Positions 43,246 through 49,295 of a stretch of 64,000 nt of DNA are shown in pieces. The notes beneath the pieces were generated by a model. The model did not search any database. It saw only the letters and a list, made by a program, of their open reading frames with translations, and was not told the origin of the DNA. The stretch covers positions 1-64,000 of the forward strand of contig NZ_FOGG01000024.1 of assembly GCF_900111155.1 (NCBI RefSeq), given 5' to 3'. The stretch comes from Pedobacter rhizosphaerae. Its GTDB lineage: Bacteria > Bacteroidota > Bacteroidia > Sphingobacteriales > Sphingobacteriaceae. The position numbers were made by a program, and so were the translations under genes. Each line of letters begins with the position of its first letter. Positions within the stretch are counted from its first letter, which is position 1.

Positions 43246-44586
43246 ATGAAGAAGCTATTTACTACTTTAAGTAATATCTGGAAAATTCAAGAATTAAAAG
43301 AGCGTATTTTGTTTACGCTCTTAATTCTTTTGGTATACCGTTTTGTATCTCACGTGGTTTTACCAGGTGTAGATCCAAATGCTTTGGGAGATAACGAAAA
43401 ATCAGGACTTTTAGGCTTACTGGATATGTTTGCCGGAGGTTCTTTTTCTCGTGTATCGATCTTAGCTTTGGGCGTAATGCCTTATATCTCTGCATCTATT
43501 GTGGTGCAACTATTGGGTATTGCTGTTCCTTCTTTCCAAAAAATGCAGAAAGAAGGCGAAAGTGGTAGAAAAAAAATGAACCAGATTACACGTTACCTAA
43601 CGGTAGCGATTACCATCGTTCAATCAGTTGGTTACGTTAAAACTCAGGTTCCCGCAGAAGCTATTTTATTACCCAATACTTTATTCTTAGTGTTATCTAC
43701 GTTTGTTTTAACGGCAGGTACATTATTTGTAATGTGGTTAGGTGAAAAAATTACGGATAAAGGTATTGGTAACGGTACGTCACTTATCATCATGGTAGGT
43801 ATCATTGCTCGTTTACCAGTAGCAATCAGTCAAGAATTTAGTGCACGTGTTGGTTCATCTGCCGAAGGCGGAGGTCCTGTTGCCTTGGTTTTAGAAATTG
43901 TTGCCTTGTTTGCAGTGGTAATGTTTACCATTTTAATTGTTCAAGGTGTGCGCAAGGTTCCTGTACAGTACGCTAAAAAAATCGTTGGTAATCGTCAGTT
44001 TGGCGGTGTTCGTCAGTACATTCCTTTAAAGGTAAATGCTGCCGGGGTTATGCCAATCATTTTTGCTCAAGCGTTAATGTTCATTCCAGGAGCTTTAATG
44101 TCGCTTATGCCTTCGTTACAAGGATCTTGGTTAATTCAATTTAGTAACACAACATCGTTGGCTTATAGCTTAACATTCGCATTTTTAATTATCGCTTTTA
44201 CTTTCTTCTATACCGCTATCACGGTAAATCCAACTCAAATGAGTGATGATATGAAGAAAAATGGTGGTTTTATCCCAGGTGTTAAGCCGGGGTTTGCAAC
44301 ATCAACTTTTATTGATGATGTAATTTCTAAAATCACTTTCCCAGGAGCGGTATTTTTAGCGATCATTGCTATTCTGCCTTCGTTAGCGGTTAAATTTGGA
44401 ATTAAGCAAGAATTTGCTCACTTCTTTGGTGGTACTTCATTATTAATTTTAGTGGGTGTAGTATTAGATACTTTACAGCAAATTGAAAGTTATCTTTTAA
44501 TGCGTCACTATGATGGTTTAATGAAAACGGGTAGAGTTACTGGTAGAACAGGAGTTCCTGCGGCTAGTAGCAATGCTGCGTTGTAG
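43246..44586 (+). CDS. secY: Protein translocase subunit SecY
   Basis: A 446-residue inner-membrane channel of the Sec translocon with ten hydrophobic helices. The plug region (GLLGLLDMFAGGSFSRVSILALGVMPYISASIVVQLL) and the ribosome/SecA-binding loop (RQYIPLKVNAAGVMPIIFA) are present. It completes the spc operon and precedes map by 9 bp. Confidence 0.97.
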   Translation: MKKLFTTLSNIWKIQELKERILFTLLILLVYRFVSHVVLPGVDPNALGDNEKSGLLGLLDMFAGGSFSRVSILALGVMPYISASIVVQLLGIAVPSFQKMQKEGESGRKKMNQITRYLTVAITIVQSVGYVKTQVPAEAILLPNTLFLVLSTFVLTAGTLFVMWLGEKITDKGIGNGTSLIIMVGIIARLPVAISQEFSARVGSSAEGGGPVALVLEIVALFAVVMFTILIVQGVRKVPVQYAKKIVGNRQFGGVRQYIPLKVNAAGVMPIIFAQALMFIPGALMSLMPSLQGSWLIQFSNTTSLAYSLTFAFLIIAFTFFYTAITVNPTQMSDDMKKNGGFIPGVKPGFATSTFIDDVISKITFPGAVFLAIIAILPSLAVKFGIKQEFAHFFGGTSLLILVGVVLDTLQQIESYLLMRHYDGLMKTGRVTGRTGVPAASSNAAL

Positions 44587-44595
44587 TTCTTAAGG

Positions 44596-45381
44596 ATGTC
44601 TAAAATCTATTACAAATCTCTAGAAGAGATCGAGTTAATAAGAGAGAGTTCTTTACTTGTTTCTAAAACTTTAGCTGAAGTAGCCAAAGTGATTAAAGCA
44701 GGTATGACTACTTTAGCATTAGATAAACTTGCTTATGAGTTTATTAATGATCATGGAGCAATCCCTGCTTTTTTAAACTATAATGGTTTCCCTTATTCTT
44801 TATGTATTTCACCCAATGAGCAAGTTGTTCATGGTTTTCCGAGTGATTATGTAATACAAGAAGGAGATCTGATTTCGGTGGATTGTGGGGTAATCAAAAA
44901 CAATTATTTTGGCGATTCGGCGTACACTTTTTCTATTGGAGAGGTTGATGCCGAAAAGCAAAAATTAGTAGAGGTAACCAAACGCTGCCTGGAATTGGGA
45001 GTGGAGAAAGCAGTAAGCGGAATGCGAATTGGTGATGTCGGTTTTGCCGTACAGCAACATGCAGAAGCCAATGGTTTTGGAGTAGTAAGAGAATTAGTAG
45101 GACATGGTGTAGGTGTTAAACTTCACGAGAAACCCGAAGTACCTAATTATGGAAAGCGCGGTAGCGGGCCAAAACTTGAAGAAGGAATGGTGATTGCGAT
45201 TGAGCCAATGATTAATGCTGGCGTAGCAGGTGTTAAGTTTCATAAGGATGGATGGACGGTAACCAGTAAAGACAATAAACCTTCAGCACATTTTGAACAT
45301 ACAGTAGCCATAAAAAAGGGCCAGGCAGATGTTTTATCGACCTTTTCTATTATAGAAGAAGTTTTACAACAAAAAAAATAA
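44596..45381 (+). CDS. map: Type I methionine aminopeptidase
   Basis: A 261-residue enzyme that removes the initiator methionine. Metal ligands are visible in DLISVDCGVIKNNYFGDSAYTF (two Asp), GHGVGVKLHEKPEVPNYG (His), MVIAIEPMIN (Glu) and the final SAHFEHTVAI (Glu). There is no N-terminal zinc extension, so this is the short bacterial form. It is co-transcribed with secY. Confidence 0.97.
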   Translation: MSKIYYKSLEEIELIRESSLLVSKTLAEVAKVIKAGMTTLALDKLAYEFINDHGAIPAFLNYNGFPYSLCISPNEQVVHGFPSDYVIQEGDLISVDCGVIKNNYFGDSAYTFSIGEVDAEKQKLVEVTKRCLELGVEKAVSGMRIGDVGFAVQQHAEANGFGVVRELVGHGVGVKLHEKPEVPNYGKRGSGPKLEEGMVIAIEPMINAGVAGVKFHKDGWTVTSKDNKPSAHFEHTVAIKKGQADVLSTFSIIEEVLQQKK

Positions 45382-45400
45382 ATAATTAAATTTTTTTATT

Positions 45401-45408
45401 TAATTTTG
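45401..45408 (+). promoter_or_regulatory. Possible internal promoter box before infA
   Basis: TAATTTTG matches the -7 consensus TAnnTTTG, 44 nt upstream of infA. No convincing TTG lies at the right distance, so it is tentative. Confidence 0.4.
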
Positions 45409-45452
45409 CAACCCTGTTTAGAAGCAGCTAATTAAGTAACAATCAATAAAAT

Positions 45453-45671
45453 ATGGCTAAACAAGCCTCAATTGAACAAGACGGCGTAATAAGAGAAGCA
45501 TTATCTAATGCGATGTTCAGAGTAGAACTCGAGAACGGACATGAGATTATTGCGCATATTTCAGGAAAGATGCGGATGCACTACATCAAAATTCTTCCTG
45601 GGGATAAAGTAAAATTGGAGATGTCTCCTTATGATTTAACAAAGGGACGCATCACTTATAGATATAAATAA
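45453..45671 (+). CDS. infA: Translation initiation factor IF-1
   Basis: A 72-residue S1-fold factor that occupies the ribosomal A site during initiation: MAKQASIEQDGVIREALSNAMFRVELENGHEIIAHISGKMRMHYIKILPGDKV to LTKGRITYRYK, complete. It sits between map and rpmJ as in many bacteria. It lies one base before the rpmJ start. Confidence 0.98.
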   Translation: MAKQASIEQDGVIREALSNAMFRVELENGHEIIAHISGKMRMHYIKILPGDKVKLEMSPYDLTKGRITYRYK

Positions 45672-45672
45672 A

Positions 45673-45789
45673 ATGAAAGTTAGATCATCAATTAAAAAAC
45701 GTAGCGCTGATTGTAAGATTATTCGCCGTAAAGGTAAACTTTACGTAATCAACAAGAAAAATCCTAAATACAAGCAACGTCAAGGGTAA
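45673..45789 (+). CDS. rpmJ: 50S ribosomal protein L36, zinc-free form
   Basis: A 38-residue protein reading MKVRSSIKKRSADCKIIRR, then KGKLYVINKKNPKYKQRQG. Of the four zinc ligands in E. coli L36 (three Cys and one His), only one cysteine remains (C14); the others are Ser, Asn and Tyr. It should therefore fold without zinc. Position between infA and rpsM supports the call. Confidence 0.95.
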   Translation: MKVRSSIKKRSADCKIIRRKGKLYVINKKNPKYKQRQG

Positions 45790-45801
45790 TTAGAAAATAT
45801 T

Positions 45802-45841
45802 GTAATGTACCGTACAACGGTGGCCCGCCGTTCGGAATTAC
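45802..45841 (+). ncRNA. Candidate structured leader before rpsM
   Basis: Three consecutive stems on one axis: GTAAT/ATTAC (45802-45806 with 45837-45841), CCG/CGG (45810-45812 with 45833-45835) and AACGG/CCGTT (45816-45820 with 45828-45832). It ends 18 nt before the rpsM start, the place where S4 represses the alpha operon in E. coli. Confidence 0.55.
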
Positions 45842-45859
45842 TCAAAAACATAAATAAAT

Positions 45860-46237
45860 ATGGCAAGGATTTCAGGTATTGATTTACCAAGAAACAAAAG
45901 AGGTGAGATCGGTTTAACTTATATCTATGGTATAGGTAGAACAACTGCACAACGTATATTAACTACTGCAGGTATCGATTTAAACAAAAAAGTACAAGAT
46001 TGGTCTGATGATGAGTTATCAGCAATCCGTACAATGATTAACGATGAGATTAAAGTAGAAGGTGCTTTACGTTCAGAAGTTCAGTTGAACATCAAACGTT
46101 TAATGGATATCGGTTGCTACCGTGGTCTACGTCACAGAAAAGGTTTACCTTCTCGTGGTCAGCGTACTAAAAATAACTCACGTACTCGTAAGGGTAAGAG
46201 AAAAACAGTTGCTAACAAGAAAAAAGCTACTAAGTAG
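45860..46237 (+). CDS. rpsM: 30S ribosomal protein S13
   Basis: A 125-residue head protein contacting tRNA and the 50S bridge: MARISGIDLPRNKRGEIGLTYIYGIGRTTAQRIL to GLRHRKGLPSRGQRTKNNSRTRKGKRKT. It is complete. It is first in the alpha operon block, with a structured leader upstream and a hairpin repeat downstream. Confidence 0.98.
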   Translation: MARISGIDLPRNKRGEIGLTYIYGIGRTTAQRILTTAGIDLNKKVQDWSDDELSAIRTMINDEIKVEGALRSEVQLNIKRLMDIGCYRGLRHRKGLPSRGQRTKNNSRTRKGKRKTVANKKKATK

Positions 46238-46244
46238 AAAAAAT

Positions 46245-46322
46245 TAATGATTGAATTATCGAATGACTGAATTATTGAATGTTTAGGCATTCTCTCATTC
46301 AAAACTCAATCATTCTTTCATT
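46245..46322. repeat. Dispersed hairpin repeat (ATTCATTCA family)
   Basis: Left arm with AATGACTGAATTATTGAATG (46262-46281) and right arm with CATTCTCTCATTCAAAACTC (46288-46307) form an imperfect inverted repeat. It fills the rpsM-rpsK spacer and closely resembles the element at 23361. Confidence 0.7.
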
Positions 46323-46337
46323 ATAGTAAAAATAAAC

Positions 46338-46727
46338 ATGGCTAAGAGTAAAAAAGTAACAAAAAAACGTATCGTTGTAATTGAGCCTGTTGGTCAGGCA
46401 CACATCAATGCTACTTTCAACAACATCATCGTTACCTTAACAAACAACAACGGACAGACTATTTCATGGTCTTCTGCTGGTAAAATGGGCTTTAAAGGTT
46501 CTAAAAAGAACACGCCTTATGCAGCTGGTCAAGCAGCTTCAGATTGCGGTAAAGTAGCATTTGATTTAGGTTTACGTAAAGTTGAAGTATTTGTAAAAGG
46601 TCCGGGTTCAGGTCGTGAATCTGCAATCAGAACATTACAAGTAGCAGGTATCGAAGTAACATCTATTAAAGATATTACTCCACTTCCACACAACGGATGT
46701 CGTCCTCCTAAAAAGAGAAGAGTTTAA
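46338..46727 (+). CDS. rpsK: 30S ribosomal protein S11
   Basis: A 129-residue platform protein: AHINATFNNIIVTLTNNNGQTISWSSAGKMGFKGSKKNTPYAAGQAA to TPLPHNGCRPPKKRRV, with the invariant HNGCRPPKKRRV end. Normal length. Confidence 0.98.
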   Translation: MAKSKKVTKKRIVVIEPVGQAHINATFNNIIVTLTNNNGQTISWSSAGKMGFKGSKKNTPYAAGQAASDCGKVAFDLGLRKVEVFVKGPGSGRESAIRTLQVAGIEVTSIKDITPLPHNGCRPPKKRRV

Positions 46728-46749
46728 TTAAAAATTTTTAAAGCTAAGA

Positions 46750-46773
46750 ATCTTCGGTTACAGACCGGATGAT
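46750..46773 (+). ncRNA. Possible hairpin before rpsD
   Basis: CGGT/ACCG (46755-46758 with 46764-46767) extended by ATC/GAT pairing (46750-46752 with 46771-46773). A short and weaker element than the others. Confidence 0.35.
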
Positions 46774-46791
46774 ACTTTAAAACAAAAGAAA

Positions 46792-47400
46792 ATGGCAAGA
46801 TATACAGGCCCAAAAAGTAAAATCGCCCGTAAGTTCAGAGAACCAATCTTCGGTCCTGATAAGGTGTTAGACAGAAAAAATTATCCTCCTGGCCAACATG
46901 GCGTTTCAAAAAGAAGAGGAAAACAATCTGAATATGCAATCCAGTTAATGGAGAAGCAAAAAGTAAAATACACTTATGGTGTATTAGAAAAACAGTTCAG
47001 TAACTTGTTTAAAAAAGCATCTTCTCGTGCAGGTATCACTGGTGATAACTTATTACAATTGTTAGAAGCACGTTTAGATAATACCGTTTACCGTTTAGGT
47101 ATTGCAACAACCCGTTCTGGTGCACGCCAGTTAGTTAGCCATAAACACGTAACCGTGAATGGTGAAGTTGTAAATATCCCTTCATATCAGTTGAAAGCTG
47201 GTGATGTGGTTGCGGTTCGCGAGAAATCAAAATCACTAGAATCAATTACTAACTCAGTTGCAGGCAGAGTAATCAATAAATTTGCCTGGTTAGAGTGGGA
47301 TGCTAGTCAGTTATCAGGTAAGTTCTTAACTTATCCTCAACGTGACGAGATTCCTGAAAACATTAAGGAAAACTTAATCATCGAGTTATACTCAAAGTAA
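46792..47400 (+). CDS. rpsD: 30S ribosomal protein S4
   Basis: A 202-residue 16S rRNA-binding assembly protein with the S4 domain (LLQLLEARLDNTVYRLGIATTRSGARQLVSHKHVTVNGEVVNIPSY). The N-terminal part has no zinc-binding cysteines, so this is the zinc-free form. In other bacteria it regulates the alpha operon. It is complete. Confidence 0.98.
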   Translation: MARYTGPKSKIARKFREPIFGPDKVLDRKNYPPGQHGVSKRRGKQSEYAIQLMEKQKVKYTYGVLEKQFSNLFKKASSRAGITGDNLLQLLEARLDNTVYRLGIATTRSGARQLVSHKHVTVNGEVVNIPSYQLKAGDVVAVREKSKSLESITNSVAGRVINKFAWLEWDASQLSGKFLTYPQRDEIPENIKENLIIELYSK

Positions 47401-47485
47401 TAAATGACTTAGTTAATTACCTCCAAAGGGTAATTAACTTTTTTCATGTTACTATATATTCAATAACGAATTTAAAAAATTATAA

Positions 47486-48478
47486 ATGGCAATTTTAGCA
47501 TTTCAGAAACCAGACAAAGTGATCATGCAGAAATCGACTGATTTCGATGGTACATTCGAATTTCGTCCTTTAGAGCCCGGTTTCGGTGTAACAATTGGTA
47601 ATGCCTTAAGAAGAATTTTACTTTCTTCATTAGAAGGTTATGCTATTACTACTATTCGTTTTTCTGGCGTTTCTCACGAATTTTCTACCATCAAAGGTGT
47701 TGTAGAAGATTTAACAGATATCATCTTAAACTTAAAACAAGTTCGTTTTAAGAAAACTGGTGAATCTGGAGATGCGGAGAAAGTGTTCATCATTGTAAAT
47801 GGCCAAGAGCAGTTTAAAGCTGGTGATATCACTAAATTCTCTAACAACTTTACAGTTTTAAACCCTGAGCATGTTATTTGCAATATGGATAAATCTGTTA
47901 CTTTAGAAGTAGAATTAACCATCAATAAAGGACGTGGTTATGTTCCTGCTGAAGAAAATAAAGTTGCTGATGCTGTTGTAGGTGTTATCGCTATCGATTC
48001 GATCTACACTCCAATGAAAAACGTTAAATACACGATAGAAAACTTCCGTGTAGAGCAAAAAACGGATTACGAGAAATTGGTTTTAGATATTTCTACTGAT
48101 GGTTCAATCCATCCAGAAGAAGCATTGAAAGAAGCTGCTAAAATCTTGATCCAACACTTTATGTTGTTCTCTGATGAGAATTTAGTGTTAGAATCTCAAG
48201 CCAAAGAAGAAACTAAAGAAGTTGATGAGGAAATTTTACACATGCGTAAAATCCTTAAAACTGAATTAGTGGATATGGATCTTTCAGTTAGAGCATTAAA
48301 CTGCTTAAAAGCTGCTGATATCCGCACTTTAGCTGATTTAGTTTCTTATGATGTAGCTGATATGTTAAAATTCAGAAACTTCGGTAAAAAATCTTTAACA
48401 GAGATCCAGGAACTAGTAAAATCTAAAGGTTTATCTTTCGGAATGAACCTGTCTAAATTTAAATTAGACGAAGAGTAA
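47486..48478 (+). CDS. rpoA: RNA polymerase alpha subunit
   Basis: A 330-residue subunit that nucleates the polymerase. The N-terminal domain (FEFRPLEPGFGVTIGNALRRILLSSLEGYAIT) handles dimerisation. The C-terminal domain (VRALNCLKAADIRTLADLVSYDVADMLKFRNFGKKSLTEIQELV) binds UP elements and activators. Full length. The DNA-contacting residues are changed compared with E. coli, as in other Bacteroidota. Confidence 0.98.
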   Translation: MAILAFQKPDKVIMQKSTDFDGTFEFRPLEPGFGVTIGNALRRILLSSLEGYAITTIRFSGVSHEFSTIKGVVEDLTDIILNLKQVRFKKTGESGDAEKVFIIVNGQEQFKAGDITKFSNNFTVLNPEHVICNMDKSVTLEVELTINKGRGYVPAEENKVADAVVGVIAIDSIYTPMKNVKYTIENFRVEQKTDYEKLVLDISTDGSIHPEEALKEAAKILIQHFMLFSDENLVLESQAKEETKEVDEEILHMRKILKTELVDMDLSVRALNCLKAADIRTLADLVSYDVADMLKFRNFGKKSLTEIQELVKSKGLSFGMNLSKFKLDEE

Positions 48479-48554
48479 GATTAGTCGGGAGTCTTTGGTT
48501 CGGAGTCGAGAGTCTTCTTACTAATGACTTTACTAATATAAAATAATTTTTCAC

Positions 48555-48591
48555 AGTGTATAATTCCCTCGATAAGGAGACGGTATACACT
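48555..48591 (+). ncRNA. Candidate structured leader of rplQ
   Basis: An 8-bp perfect stem AGTGTATA/TATACACT (48555-48562 with 48584-48591) encloses CTC/GAG (48568-48570 with 48577-48579). It ends 14 nt before rplQ. The preceding spacer also has GAGTCTT/GGAGTCGAGAGTC words typical of a third intergenic repeat family. Confidence 0.5.
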
Positions 48592-48604
48592 TAATTACAG
48601 AACA

Positions 48605-49138
48605 ATGAGACACGGTAAAAAAGTTAATCACTTAGGCAGAACCGACAGCCACAGAAAAGCAATGTTAGCTAACATGGCTACATCTTTAATCAAAGCAAAA
48701 AGAATTACTACAACTTTAGCAAAAGCTAAAGCTTTACGTACTTATGTTGAGCCAATCATTACTAAATCTAAGAATGATACTACTCACTCACGTCGTACAG
48801 TTTTTGCTTATTTACAAGATAAAGAAGTAGTAACTATCTTATTCCGCGAGATTGCTGAGAAAGTTGCAAACCGTCCAGGTGGTTATACTCGTATCATTAA
48901 ATTAAACAACCGTTTAGGTGATAACGCTGAAATGGCTTTAATTGAATTGGTAGATTACAACGAAATTTACGGTAAAAACGTAGAAGCTAAAGAAGAGAAG
49001 AAAACTACTCGTCGTGGTAGAAGTAAAGCTGCTGCTCCTAAAGCTGCTGAGGCAAAAGCCGAAGCTACTGAAGAAGTTGCTACAGAAGCTGCTCCTGCTG
49101 AAGAAGCTCCAGCTATGGAAGAACCTAAAGGAGAATAA
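48605..49138 (+). CDS. rplQ: 50S ribosomal protein L17 with acidic tail
   Basis: A 177-residue protein. Residues 1-about 120 are a normal L17 (MRHGKKVNHLGRTDSHRKAMLANMATSLI to NNRLGDNAEMALIELVDYN). The remaining 55 residues are first basic (KKTTRRGRSK) and then Ala/Glu-rich (AEATEEVATEAAPAEEAPAMEE). E. coli L17 stops at about 127, so the tail is extra. It is the last gene of the cluster and ends at a terminator. Confidence 0.97.
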   Translation: MRHGKKVNHLGRTDSHRKAMLANMATSLIKAKRITTTLAKAKALRTYVEPIITKSKNDTTHSRRTVFAYLQDKEVVTILFREIAEKVANRPGGYTRIIKLNNRLGDNAEMALIELVDYNEIYGKNVEAKEEKKTTRRGRSKAAAPKAAEAKAEATEEVATEAAPAEEAPAMEEPKGE

Positions 49139-49161
49139 TTTATTCTACTTTAAAAGTTTAA

Positions 49162-49191
49162 AAGTCCTGCTCATTGAGCAGGACTTTTTTG
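49162..49191 (+). terminator. Terminator after rplQ
   Basis: AAGTCCTGCTC (49162-49172) pairs perfectly with GAGCAGGACTT (49176-49186), then T run. It closes the ribosomal cluster. Confidence 0.94.
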
Positions 49192-49216
49192 TTTTAGATC
49201 ATACTTGTTTTATTAC

Positions 49217-49228
49217 ACAAACGTTTGC
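49217..49228. promoter_or_regulatory. LacI-family-type operator before glycosidase gene
   Basis: ACAAACGTTTGC contains the same CAAACGTTTG palindrome (49218-49227) as the two sites before susC, 68 bp upstream of the next gene. Confidence 0.65.
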
Positions 49229-49295
49229 TTCATTTTTTCATTACATAGCTTTAAATCGGCTAGGTATCTATAAATTAGCCTAAAACAAATTCAAG

